Source: UBA1189 sp045660385 (GTDB lineage Bacteria; Bacteroidota; Bacteroidia; Bacteroidales; Bacteroidaceae). From it: 64,000 bases of DNA. A program made the position numbers and the translations under genes. Shown in pieces: positions 51,721-60,740 of the stretch (position 1 is its first letter; every line of letters starts with the position of its first letter). The stretch lies in NCBI GenBank assembly GCA_045660385.1, contig JAZRDT010000157.1:1-64000 (forward strand), given 5' to 3'. The notes under the pieces were generated by a model. That model saw only the letters and a program-made list of their open reading frames with translations, had not been told where the DNA came from and did no database searches.

Positions 51721-52847
51721 AAATCGTATACTGCATAGCCGGCACCTATAATTCCGGTGGAATGGAACGTGTGCTTGCCAATAAAGCAAATTGGTTTGCA
51801 CACCAAGGCCATGACGTTACGATAATAACAACCGAACAAAAAGGCAGGAAGCCATTCTTCTCATTAGACAAGCGGATTGTTTGTCATGATTTGGGAATCG
51901 GGTACGAAGAGAATAATGGAGGGACTTTTCTCAACAAAGTGCTACATTACCCCTTCAAGCAATACAGACATCGGAAAAGGCTGACCAAACTGCTTGAAGA
52001 GATAAAGCCCGACATCACTGTTTCGATGTTTTGCAACGACGTATCGTTCCTCCCGAAAATAAAAGATGGCAGTAAAAAAGTATTGGAGATTCACTTTTCC
52101 AAATTCAAACGTCTACAATATGCGCGTAAGGGGCTATGGCGCTTGGCTGATATCTATCGCAACAAGCGGGAAGAGCAACAAGTAAGATGCTTCGACCGTT
52201 TTATCGTACTTACTGAGGAGGACAAGAGATACTGGGGGAACCTGCCCAACATAGGGGTTATACCCAATGCACGGACATTCAATCCGACAACAATCGCCAC
52301 GCTTGACACCTGCCGAATAGTTGCTATTGGGCGCTACACTCATCAGAAAGGATTTGAGCGACTCATCGAGGCATGGAACAATATATGTAGGCAACACCCA
52401 CATTGGAAACTTGACATCATAGGAGAAGGAGAAGAACAGCCGAAGCTACAAGCACTTATTGACCATTACAATATAGCAGAAAGCACTACATTGTGTCCTC
52501 CTACAAATAATATGGATGCAGTCTATAGAAGCGCCGCAATCATAGCAATGTCATCACGATATGAGGGATTGCCCATGATTATGCTTGAGGCACAAGCTTA
52601 TGGAATCCCCATCGTAGCATTCAACTGCAAATGTGGGCCCATGGATATAATAACCGATGGCATTAACGGATACTTAGTAGATGAAGGGAATTGCGAAAAA
52701 TTGGCTCAAAAACTTGCCACTCTCATAGAAGACGATAAACTACGTGTTCAAATGGGTAAGGAAGCCCATATAAATTCGAACAGATACTCTGAAGAGAACA
52801 TTATGCGCATGTGGACTACACTTTTTCAACAACTGAAAGGCGAATGA
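51717..52847 (+). CDS. Family 4 glycosyltransferase
   Basis: 376-residue GT-B fold transferase. The N-terminal half has MKIVYCIAGTYNSGGMERVL (acceptor-side Gly motif). The C-terminal half has the donor-site pattern: IVAIGRYTHQKGFERLIEAW, KLDIIGEGEEQPKL, then MSSRYEGLPMIMLEAQAYGIPIVAF with the EGLPM(x)3E motif of family 4. It transfers a sugar from a nucleotide donor during repeat-unit assembly. It is coupled to both neighbours by ATGA overlaps. Confidence 0.9.
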   Translation: MKIVYCIAGTYNSGGMERVLANKANWFAHQGHDVTIITTEQKGRKPFFSLDKRIVCHDLGIGYEENNGGTFLNKVLHYPFKQYRHRKRLTKLLEEIKPDITVSMFCNDVSFLPKIKDGSKKVLEIHFSKFKRLQYARKGLWRLADIYRNKREEQQVRCFDRFIVLTEEDKRYWGNLPNIGVIPNARTFNPTTIATLDTCRIVAIGRYTHQKGFERLIEAWNNICRQHPHWKLDIIGEGEEQPKLQALIDHYNIAESTTLCPPTNNMDAVYRSAAIIAMSSRYEGLPMIMLEAQAYGIPIVAFNCKCGPMDIITDGINGYLVDEGNCEKLAQKLATLIEDDKLRVQMGKEAHINSNRYSEENIMRMWTTLFQQLKGE

Positions 52848-53947
52848 AAACGATTGTAGTATCAGCTGTAAACATACGTAAAGGCGGAACTCTTACTATT
52901 TTACGAGGGTGCCTCAAGTATCTGTCAGCATTGGCTCTTGACAGAAAGTTCCGAGTGGTAGCACTCGTACATAAACGAGAGTTATGCAACTATAAAGGCA
53001 TTGAATACATTGAAATGCCTACCATCATAAAAGGTTGGAGCAGGCGACTCTGGTGCGAATATGTAACCATGTACCGCATATCCAAAAAGTTAGCTCCAGT
53101 TGACCTATGGTTGTCGCTACACGATACAACCCCTAGGGTGGAAGCCAAACACAGAGCCGTATACTGCCAGACCTCATTCCCTTTTCTTAAGCTAAAGTTA
53201 AACGATTGGCGATTTGACTTCAAAATTGGCTTATTCAGACTTTTTACGCAAATAGCTTACCGTATCAACATTAGAAAGAACGATTATCTGATAGTGCAGG
53301 CAGAATGGCTTCGCAAACGCTTCACGCGAATGTTCCGGTTACCTCACGAACGATTTATTATTGCACCACCTAGTAGGAACAATGAATATCGGCCAACCAC
53401 TAGCTCTAAAAATAACATATATACCTTTATCTATGTAGCAACACCCGATTGCCATAAGAATTTCGAACTGATATGTCAGGCTGCAAAACTCCTTGAAGAT
53501 GAAATAGGAGAGAATCAGTTCAAGGTAATATTGACAATAAATGGAACAGAAAACAAATATGCCCAATGGATTCATAGACAATGGGGTAAAGTGGGATCTT
53601 TAGTATTCCATGGATTAATGGACAAAGAGACTCTTTTTCATCACTACGCAACAAGCGACTGTTTGATATTCCCCTCACGCATTGAGACTTGGGGACTACC
53701 AATCACTGAATTCATGCCATACAATAAACCGATGCTGCTCGCTGACCTTCCCTATGCACATGAAACTGCTGCCGGAGCTAACCAAGTGGCATTCTTCAAC
53801 CCTGAAAGTCAGGATGAACTTAAAATGAGGATGTTACAATTAATCTATAATGATACCACAAGCCTTCAAAACGTATCGAAACAAGATATACAAGAACCAA
53901 AAGCAATGAATTGGAGTGAACTGTTTGCACGACTAATAGCTGACTAA
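52844..53947 (+). CDS. GT-B glycosyltransferase (family 1/4-like)
   Basis: 367-residue transferase. N-terminus KTIVVSAVNIRKGGTLTILRG (Gly-rich acceptor loop); C-terminal donor half TFIYVATPDCHKNFELICQAA, SLVFHGLMDKETL, and FPSRIETWGLPITEFMPYNKPMLLADLPYAHE. The ExxGxPxxE pattern is of the family 4 kind, and the whole resembles Bacteroidetes transferases that lack strong donor prediction. ATG 52844 overlaps the previous stop; the longer frame from 52811 is unlikely. It is the last glycosyltransferase before the PqqD-like trio, 12 bases upstream of it. Confidence 0.85.
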   Translation: MKTIVVSAVNIRKGGTLTILRGCLKYLSALALDRKFRVVALVHKRELCNYKGIEYIEMPTIIKGWSRRLWCEYVTMYRISKKLAPVDLWLSLHDTTPRVEAKHRAVYCQTSFPFLKLKLNDWRFDFKIGLFRLFTQIAYRINIRKNDYLIVQAEWLRKRFTRMFRLPHERFIIAPPSRNNEYRPTTSSKNNIYTFIYVATPDCHKNFELICQAAKLLEDEIGENQFKVILTINGTENKYAQWIHRQWGKVGSLVFHGLMDKETLFHHYATSDCLIFPSRIETWGLPITEFMPYNKPMLLADLPYAHETAAGANQVAFFNPESQDELKMRMLQLIYNDTTSLQNVSKQDIQEPKAMNWSELFARLIAD

Positions 53948-53959
53948 TACTATTACGAC

Positions 53960-54232
53960 ATGAGAACTAAAGAGAACCTGAAACTACGCAAGATAGGGAA
54001 CAAATACATGATTGTTGACACACTCACCGAAGAGATAAATATGGTAGATGTGTATACAATGAACGAGACCGCTGCCTTGCTTTGGAAGACATTTGCTAAA
54101 CGCGACTTCACAGAAGAAGATATGGTAAAAGTTCTATGTGAAGAATACAACGTGACACAGGAGAAAGCTGCAGGCGACGTTGAGAATCTGGTAAAAGAAT
54201 GGATCAGCTACGGGCTTGCATATAACGATTAA
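53960..54232 (+). CDS. PqqD-like protein (RiPP recognition element type)
   Basis: 90-residue protein with the PqqD winged-helix pattern: KLRKIGNKYMIVDTLTEEINMVDVYTMNETAALLWKTFAKRDFTEEDMVKVL, then a C-terminal helix ending VKEWISYGLAYND. PqqD-like domains bind leader peptides of ribosomally made, modified peptides. Stand-alone copies also occur in Bacteroidetes polysaccharide loci beside nucleotidyltransferase and HPr-kinase-like genes, as here. No precursor gene is adjacent (gaps of 12 and 20 bases on either side). It may recognise a peptide encoded elsewhere or have been adapted to another partner. Confidence 0.82.
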   Translation: MRTKENLKLRKIGNKYMIVDTLTEEINMVDVYTMNETAALLWKTFAKRDFTEEDMVKVLCEEYNVTQEKAAGDVENLVKEWISYGLAYND

Positions 54233-54252
54233 AAATATTCAATTTCAACAAG

Positions 54253-55311
54253 ATGTATCATATATTTTTCGTATTATTAAGAGCTGGACTTTGGGGGAAA
54301 GCACCTGAGGATCTATCCGAATTCCCCTTAAACAGAGAGAGATGGAACAAGCTATTTGAAATAGCAAAAAAACAAACCGTAACGGGTATCGTCTACCATG
54401 GTGTCACTATGCTTCCTGAGAGGTTTATGCCACCGCAAGAGCTAATGATACGCTGGGTGGCCGAGGTTGAGCGCATCGAGCAGAACAATCATAAGACCAA
54501 TATAGCACTGCAAAAATTGCTCCGCTTATTCAGAGATGAATGCCTGCGTCCTATCGTGCTCAAAGGACAAAGTGTAGCTGCAATGTATGAAACTCCTTCA
54601 TTACGCGAATGTGGCGATATTGACATCTTTTTTGATAGTCAGGAAGATGCAAATGATGCTTTAGCTATACTCAAAGAAAAAGGCATTACCTATGAGCGGC
54701 ATGCTGACCAAAGCATCAGCTACGTATGGGAAGGAGTTGTAGTAGAACATCATACGGTACTGTTCGATTTGCACAGACCTAAAAGTAGGAAATATGCCAA
54801 TAAGTTTATCAAGAAATTCCGACATATGAGAATTCCTTTACACGAACATACGAAGATGACCGTTTTGGCACCCATGCCTTACCTAATCACGTTGAACACT
54901 CACATACTAAAACACACATTAGGAATGGGCGTTGGATTACGTCAGCTCTGTGACTTAGCGCGAGCATACTACTATCTCAACGGAAAAGTAGAGCATCACA
55001 CGATGCGCGACACATTCAAGACCCTAGGACTTACCAAATGGAGCAAGCTACTGCATGCCTTTATCGTAAAGCACATTGGCTTACCTTGGCAATATCAGCC
55101 ATACATTTCATTGCAGGATATAGACACAGCCCCCCTATTCAGCATTATCAGAGAAAGTGGAAACTTTGGACAACACGCCAAAGGTTCAGCTTCGCGTTCG
55201 CCTCTAAAAACAGCGCTACGCTTTTGGAAGAGAAAAAGATTTGCATGGAAATATGCCTTCAAGGAATATCTATGGATAATGCTTAGACTTACAAAGGGTA
55301 GAATAAAATGA
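54253..55311 (+). CDS. Nucleotidyltransferase family protein (NTP_transf_5-like)
   Basis: 352-residue cytoplasmic protein. A helical N-terminal part (about 1-90) precedes the nucleotidyltransferase core: LRPIVLKGQSVAAMYETPSLRECGDIDIFF (about 95-124), with the GDIDIF metal-binding acidic pair, and a later His-rich strand (VVEHHTVLFDLHRP). This matches the uncharacterised nucleotidyltransferase family that accompanies PqqD-like and HPr-kinase-like genes. In lasso-peptide clusters a related enzyme is thought to act on a peptide after kinase modification. The final stop overlaps the kinase-like gene start (ATGA). Confidence 0.85.
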   Translation: MYHIFFVLLRAGLWGKAPEDLSEFPLNRERWNKLFEIAKKQTVTGIVYHGVTMLPERFMPPQELMIRWVAEVERIEQNNHKTNIALQKLLRLFRDECLRPIVLKGQSVAAMYETPSLRECGDIDIFFDSQEDANDALAILKEKGITYERHADQSISYVWEGVVVEHHTVLFDLHRPKSRKYANKFIKKFRHMRIPLHEHTKMTVLAPMPYLITLNTHILKHTLGMGVGLRQLCDLARAYYYLNGKVEHHTMRDTFKTLGLTKWSKLLHAFIVKHIGLPWQYQPYISLQDIDTAPLFSIIRESGNFGQHAKGSASRSPLKTALRFWKRKRFAWKYAFKEYLWIMLRLTKGRIK

Positions 55312-56168
55312 GATATAAGGTAGCAAACCATTTATTTGAGGTAGTACTACCATCTGAAGCAAACGCAGAACGACTATTACCCTCATTCCGTCCATTTATA
55401 TGCATAGATGAGGATGAGACAGGACCTTTACTGTTTCTATTTGACACCACATCACCTTATCCTGGAGAAGAGGGTGTACTTGTTGAGGAGTCAGAAAACG
55501 ACATGGGGCACATCACCATATGGAAGACCACACAGGGGTATCGCATTGAGGCAAGGCACACGGTTGCAAACAAACCACATGCCATGACAACCGACAGGGA
55601 GTTTCGTTCAATAAAAGCCTCCATACAGTGGGATGATGAGTATGCCTCACAAATACTCTGTTCGATGCTCCGTATTGCATTCTCGCAAGCTCTTTTACGC
55701 GAAGATGGCATAGGCATACATGCTTCAGCAGTAGGGCATAATGGAGAATGTTTTCTTTTTCTCGGAAAAAGCGGTACGGGAAAGAGTACCCATGCGTCAC
55801 TATGGCTACAACACGTAGAGAATTCCGAGCTCATCAATGACGACAATCCTGCCATACGGATCCAAGACGACATAGCCTATGCCTATGGAACGCCATGGAG
55901 TGGAAAAACACCCTGCTACAAAAACATTGGTCTGCCCATAGCAAAAATTACTCGTCTACAACAAGCTCCAGCCAACAGTCATAGGTATCTAAGCGAAGTA
56001 GAAGCGTTCACTGCTCTACTACCAAGTTGTTCGGCAATAAAACAGGACAACAATCTATACGAAAAGCTCTGTGAGAAACTCACATGGTTGGCTGAGCATA
56101 CAGCTATCGCTTATCTCCAATGCCTACCTAATAAGGAAGCGGTAATGCTGAACAAAGAAACATTGTAG
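55308..56168 (+). CDS. HPr kinase/phosphorylase-like protein
   Basis: 286-residue protein. A variable N-terminal half (about 1-125) is followed by the HprK/P-like kinase core: GIHASAVGHNGECFLFLGKSGTGKSTHASLWL (Walker A about 153-161), then LINDDNPAIRI with the acidic Walker B-like pair, and WSGKTPCYKNIGLPI. The last is a nucleotide-loop segment often seen in peptide-modifying HprK homologues. In the lasso-peptide paeninodin pathway a homologue phosphorylates the precursor's C-terminal serine. Here it is the last gene of the PqqD-like trio within an exopolysaccharide operon. The substrate is unknown: peptide, sugar or lipid carrier are possible. Confidence 0.85.
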   Translation: MRYKVANHLFEVVLPSEANAERLLPSFRPFICIDEDETGPLLFLFDTTSPYPGEEGVLVEESENDMGHITIWKTTQGYRIEARHTVANKPHAMTTDREFRSIKASIQWDDEYASQILCSMLRIAFSQALLREDGIGIHASAVGHNGECFLFLGKSGTGKSTHASLWLQHVENSELINDDNPAIRIQDDIAYAYGTPWSGKTPCYKNIGLPIAKITRLQQAPANSHRYLSEVEAFTALLPSCSAIKQDNNLYEKLCEKLTWLAEHTAIAYLQCLPNKEAVMLNKETL

Positions 56169-56231
56169 AGACATTACAAAAATTAACATATAAAAAAACA
56201 TAGGCATATATATCTATCTGAAAAAAAATTG

Positions 56232-56239
56232 TAATTTTG
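56232..56239 (+). promoter_or_regulatory. Possible internal promoter before the export genes
   Basis: TAATTTTG followed by CACG, 49 bases before the glycosyltransferase start, in the 120-bp gap after the HprK-like gene. No TTG lies at normal spacing. It could give independent expression of the transferase-Wza-Wzc part. Confidence 0.35.
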
Positions 56240-56288
56240 CACGAATATCTCACTAAAAAGTTCTCATTGTAAAGATGTATACAAGAAG

Positions 56289-57410
56289 ATGAAGGTATTG
56301 CAATTAGGTAAATTCTTTCCTATAAAAGGAGGAGTAGAAAAGGTTGAATATGATCTGATGAAAGGCTTGTCAGAGCATGGGATTGATTGCGATATGTTGT
56401 GTACTTCAGCAAAGAAAAGTGAGCAACAAATAAACGACCATGCCAAGTTGTTCTGCGTCCGCACTTGGACAACGATTGCAGGAACAACCATAGCGCCATC
56501 GATGATAACAAGATTATGGCGTACATGTCGAGAATATGACATAATTCATGTGCATCATCCCGACCCAATGGCTTGTTTGGCATTATTCTTCTCCAGATAT
56601 AGAGGCAAAGTTATACTTCATTGGCATAGCGACATAATTAGACAAAAAAAACTATTAGGATTGTATCGTCCATTGCAACGTTGGTTGATACAACGGGCCA
56701 ACATTATTGTAGGTACTACGCCAATCTACATCAAAGAGTCGGAAGAACTTAAAGACGCGCAACATAAGACCGCACATCTACTCATCGGCATCGAAGAAAT
56801 CGCCCATAACTTTATTGGGGCACAAAAACTTCACGAGTTATACAATGGCCGAAAGATTGTGTTCTCGTTAGGACGATTGGTCCCTTACAAGGGCTATAGC
56901 TATCTTATAGAAGCTGCTCAACACTTACCTGACGATTATGTTGTAGCAATCGGAGGTACAGGTCCATTATACGAAGAATTGAACAGACTGATTATTGACA
57001 AAGGTCTAGAAAACAAGGTGAAATTGTTAGGATTTGTCAAAGACGAAGAAGTTTCGGCCTATTACACCGCCTGCAAGATATTCGTTCTACCCTCGATACA
57101 GAAAACAGAGGCTTTTGGAATTGTGCAAATTGAAGCCATGAGTGGTGGGAAGCCTGTAGTAGCTACAACAATACCCGGATCTGGAACATCATGGGTCAAT
57201 GCACACGGCATATCAGGATTAAATGTAACACCTAAGCAATCCAAAGAGTTGGCCGAAGCCATACTTGAAATTACGAAAGACGAAGACACCTATAAAAGGT
57301 TCTGTAAGGATGCACGTCTACGCTATGAGAACGAATTCACTAAAGAACAAATGATAAAAGGAGCAATAAATATTTACAACACATTAAAAGATACAAAGGA
57401 ACATGCATAA
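56289..57410 (+). CDS. Family 4 glycosyltransferase
   Basis: 373-residue GT-B transferase. The N-terminus is KVLQLGKFFPIKGGVEKVEYDL, the mid-region IIHVHHPDPMACLALFFSR and VILHWHSDI, and the C-terminal donor half VFSLGRLVPYKGYSYLIEAA, VAIGGTGPLYEEL and LPSIQKTEAFGIVQIEAMSGGKPVVAT, with the EAFGxxxxE family-4 motif. It follows the HprK-like gene after 120 bases with a possible internal promoter, and overlaps the export lipoprotein gene by eight bases. Confidence 0.9.
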   Translation: MKVLQLGKFFPIKGGVEKVEYDLMKGLSEHGIDCDMLCTSAKKSEQQINDHAKLFCVRTWTTIAGTTIAPSMITRLWRTCREYDIIHVHHPDPMACLALFFSRYRGKVILHWHSDIIRQKKLLGLYRPLQRWLIQRANIIVGTTPIYIKESEELKDAQHKTAHLLIGIEEIAHNFIGAQKLHELYNGRKIVFSLGRLVPYKGYSYLIEAAQHLPDDYVVAIGGTGPLYEELNRLIIDKGLENKVKLLGFVKDEEVSAYYTACKIFVLPSIQKTEAFGIVQIEAMSGGKPVVATTIPGSGTSWVNAHGISGLNVTPKQSKELAEAILEITKDEDTYKRFCKDARLRYENEFTKEQMIKGAINIYNTLKDTKEHA

Positions 57411-58227
57411 CTCGTCTATTATAAAGCAAACAAAACGTATACTCTGGCTACAATGCCTAATAGTAACCATAGCCCTTTCTGGATGTTCGACTCAAAAGGA
57501 TATCACCTATCTTCAGGACATGGAAATGGGACAATTTTATCCGATTGAACAAAAACATGAACCGACAATACACCGTAACGACAAATTAAGCATCACAGTA
57601 GCCAGTCAAAACACACCCGAGTTGGCTATCCCCTTCAATATCCAAAATGGAGCATACAATGTTGGGGAAGATGGAAGAATCGACACCTCAGCTCCCGCAA
57701 CTAAAGAAAAGGGATACCGTGTCGACATTGACGGAAATATCGATTTCCCTATGTTAGGTAAGTTACATGTAGAAGGACTCACCATCAGTGAAGCTACCGA
57801 CCTGATAAAAAATCGCATCATAGAAGGAGGATACATCAATAGTCCTCTTGTTATGGTAGACATCATGAATTTCAAGTATACCGTGTTAGGAGCTGTCGGA
57901 CACAATGGTGTCATGACGGCCGACGGTGATAGAGTGACTCTACTCGAGGCCATAGCCAATGCAGGAGACCTGAGTGCCAATGCTGCTATAAATCGCGTTG
58001 CTGTCATACGCGAAGTGGGAGAGACGCGTCAAGTATTCTTTCACGATTTAAGAAGCAAGGATCTGTTCGACTCTCCCTGCTTTTACCTGCAACAAAACGA
58101 CATTGTATACGTCGAACCCAAATATAAGAGGATTGACAAGGAAGAGCGCCTGATACAATATGGTACACTGATGTTAAGCATAGCCTCAACACTCAGTACC
58201 ATGATGTGGTGGATACGACAAAACTAA
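57403..58227 (+). CDS. Polysaccharide export lipoprotein (Wza-like)
   Basis: 274-residue outer-membrane export lipoprotein. The signal ends at the lipobox LSGC (Cys28). The polysaccharide biosynthesis/export domain begins around RNDKLSITVASQNTPELAIPF, followed by the SLBB-type repeats (YRVDIDGNIDFPMLGKLHVEGLTISEATDLI; FKYTVLGAVGHNGVMTADGDRVTLLEAIANAGDL). A C-terminal hydrophobic helix (TLMLSIASTLSTMMWWI) is present. It forms the duct with the Wzc-like protein encoded next, after a 27-base gap. Confidence 0.9.
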   Translation: MHNSSIIKQTKRILWLQCLIVTIALSGCSTQKDITYLQDMEMGQFYPIEQKHEPTIHRNDKLSITVASQNTPELAIPFNIQNGAYNVGEDGRIDTSAPATKEKGYRVDIDGNIDFPMLGKLHVEGLTISEATDLIKNRIIEGGYINSPLVMVDIMNFKYTVLGAVGHNGVMTADGDRVTLLEAIANAGDLSANAAINRVAVIREVGETRQVFFHDLRSKDLFDSPCFYLQQNDIVYVEPKYKRIDKEERLIQYGTLMLSIASTLSTMMWWIRQN

Positions 58228-58254
58228 CGTAATAACACTGATAATTCCGACCAA

Positions 58255-60633
58255 ATGAATAAATCTATGAACAAGAAGGAGCAAGGATTAAACATAGTAG
58301 ACTTGTTCTTCTATCTACTCTCCAAATGGCCCTGGTTCCTATTGGGTATAGTATTATGTGGTGGTGGAGCCTACCTTAAGTATGCGCATACACCTTTCAC
58401 CTATTACCAATCAGCAACTGTCATCATCAAGGACCCGACCAACAAGAACACCTATTCTGCCGGATTTGACCGATACGACAACCTGGTTAATAAAGTTAAT
58501 GTTGCCAACGAAATTCTACAATTCCGTTCTAAAAGGCTCATGCGTGAGACGATATTACGCACGAAGGCAAACATAAACTATCAGACAAAAATTAAGTTCA
58601 GATGGATAGAATTGTATAACAGTTCGCCCATAGCAGTAACCTTTCCTGATGCTATGCGTGATAGCCATGTTACATTCACCGTAACACCTAAAGATAGTGC
58701 TATGATTCAATTATCACATCTAGCAGGTGACGATGACGAACAAGTGTACACTGTAAATGTAAATGACACAATCATCCTTCACGGACAGAGAATCATCATT
58801 GCACCGACTAAATATTATGGTGCTCAATGGTATAACAAGGATATCGAGATAGAGAAATTGCCCTTAGAATGGGTAGCCGACAGATATCGTAGTGCGGTAG
58901 GTATACGCCAAGAAGAGGATGAGGCTTCGATTCTCAAATTGGCCTTAAAAGACAACAATGCATTAAGAGCACAGAACATACTTAACACCATGGTGATTGT
59001 ATACAATGACATCACGGTAGACGACAAGAACCTAATGGTGCAAAATACAACAAACTTCATCAACGGACGACTGGCAGTAATTGAGAAAGAGTTAGGAGGC
59101 GTGGAAGATGAAATTGTAAGTTTCAAGAGGGAGAATCAAATCATTGATTTAGGTTCTGCTGCAGGACAATATACAAGCGAATCTCAGAAATACAGTTCAG
59201 AGGTATTGGAAACGAAGACCCAGTTGCAAGTTGCACAATACATTAAAGATTACCTTACTGACCCATCCAAGGCTACCGAACTGATTCCCGCAAATACGGG
59301 TATCAGCGACATGAATATTGAAAGCCAAATCATGCAATACAATACAATGAAGATGAAACGCGACAAGCTGCTTGACGACAGCAGTGAGCGAAATCCCATT
59401 GTTGAAGGGCTGAATGGTTCATTGGCTGCCATGCGACAAAGCATCATAAGCGCCGTAGACAATATGATCTTAAGCCTCAACGTAAGACTTAACGAGGTGC
59501 AAAAACGTGAAAACGACGCACAAACACGCGTACAGGCTATACCCACCAAACAAAAACAAATGCTGTCAATTGAACGTCAGCAAAAAATTAAGGAGAGCCT
59601 CTACATGTTCCTTCTCAACAAACGTGAGGAGAACGCACTATCCCAGGCTATGGTGAACGATAACGCTTGGATTATTGATAGTGCTGAAGGAAGCATGTCG
59701 CCTATTGCCCCAACAAGGAATCGCATCCTGTTCGTAGGCATCTTAATTGGTATAGCAATACCTATGGGCATATTCCTGGCAATCCTCTTCCTTGATACGC
59801 GTGTTCATCACCGCAAAGACATAGAGAAAGAGGTTAATATACCTTTTATCGGAGATGTTCCCGTCGATTCAGACCTCATGAAAGCAGGAAAGAAAAACCG
59901 TAATGCCATCGTTGTAAGTGAAGAGGGTACGGATATGTTATCAGAAGCCTTCCGCATATTGCGCACCAACTTGGCCTTCTTGACCAAAGGAAATCCCGAG
60001 ACAAAGGTTCTAATGACTACATCGTTCAATGTTAGCGCCGGTAAAACATTCATTTCAAGAAACTTGGCGATGAGTTTAGCATTTGCCAACAAGAAGGTTT
60101 GTATGGTCGACCTTGACTTGAGAAAGGGTACTCTTACAGGTCACGAGAACAGAAGTATCAAGGGTGTGACAAACTATCTTATTGACCCGACAATGACACT
60201 TGACGATATCATAAAGACAGACCACATATGCAACAAGGTTGACATTATCCCTGCAGGAACAATGGCTCCCAACCCCGCGGAGCTTCTCATGAGTGAACGT
60301 CTGGACGATATGATAAAGGAACTGAAAACACGATATGACTATATCATTGTAGATAGTGTTCCCGTAGGTATCGTTGCCGATGCCAGTATCACCAACCGCA
60401 TTGCAGACCTCACACTCTTCATCCTACGCATAGGAAAACTCGACAAGCGCCAACTACCTGACCTTGAAGAATTATACGAAGGAAAGAAACTGACCAATAT
60501 GGCCCTGATACTCAATGGAAGCAATCCACGTAAACAGCAATATGGCTATGGTTATGGATACGGATATGGTTACGGTTATGGATATGGCTATGGTTATGGG
60601 AACGAAAAGAAAAAAAGTTGGCTGAAAATCTAA
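58255..60633 (+). CDS. Polysaccharide co-polymerase / tyrosine autokinase (Wzc-like) with (YG)10 tail
   Basis: 792-residue inner-membrane protein. A Wzz-type chain-length domain lies between the first helix (about 25-45) and the second (about 491-513), with a long periplasmic coiled coil (about 270-440). The cytoplasmic BY-kinase domain has Walker A NVSAGKTFISRN (about 592-603), Walker A' MVDLDLRKG (about 617-625) and Walker B YIIVDSVPVG (about 695-704). The tail has ten consecutive Tyr-Gly pairs (about 763-782) followed by basic NEKKKSWLKI. In known Wzc proteins a tail Tyr cluster is autophosphorylated in trans and controls polymer length. No partner phosphatase gene is in the window. Confidence 0.92.
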   Translation: MNKSMNKKEQGLNIVDLFFYLLSKWPWFLLGIVLCGGGAYLKYAHTPFTYYQSATVIIKDPTNKNTYSAGFDRYDNLVNKVNVANEILQFRSKRLMRETILRTKANINYQTKIKFRWIELYNSSPIAVTFPDAMRDSHVTFTVTPKDSAMIQLSHLAGDDDEQVYTVNVNDTIILHGQRIIIAPTKYYGAQWYNKDIEIEKLPLEWVADRYRSAVGIRQEEDEASILKLALKDNNALRAQNILNTMVIVYNDITVDDKNLMVQNTTNFINGRLAVIEKELGGVEDEIVSFKRENQIIDLGSAAGQYTSESQKYSSEVLETKTQLQVAQYIKDYLTDPSKATELIPANTGISDMNIESQIMQYNTMKMKRDKLLDDSSERNPIVEGLNGSLAAMRQSIISAVDNMILSLNVRLNEVQKRENDAQTRVQAIPTKQKQMLSIERQQKIKESLYMFLLNKREENALSQAMVNDNAWIIDSAEGSMSPIAPTRNRILFVGILIGIAIPMGIFLAILFLDTRVHHRKDIEKEVNIPFIGDVPVDSDLMKAGKKNRNAIVVSEEGTDMLSEAFRILRTNLAFLTKGNPETKVLMTTSFNVSAGKTFISRNLAMSLAFANKKVCMVDLDLRKGTLTGHENRSIKGVTNYLIDPTMTLDDIIKTDHICNKVDIIPAGTMAPNPAELLMSERLDDMIKELKTRYDYIIVDSVPVGIVADASITNRIADLTLFILRIGKLDKRQLPDLEELYEGKKLTNMALILNGSNPRKQQYGYGYGYGYGYGYGYGYGYGNEKKKSWLKI

Positions 60634-60684
60634 AAAATATATGATAAAAGCGCATTGTTTAGATAATTTATAACAATTTATCAT

Positions 60685-60692
60685 TAACTTTG
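60685..60692 (+). promoter_or_regulatory. -7 box of the OmpA-family gene
   Basis: TAACTTTG followed by CGTCG, 48 bases before the start codon. The nearest upstream TTG is 27 bases away, longer than usual, so the -33 contact may be weak. Confidence 0.5.
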
Positions 60693-60740
60693 CGTCGATA
60701 ATCGTCGAACTATAAGAATATCAACACAATCGAGAAAGAT

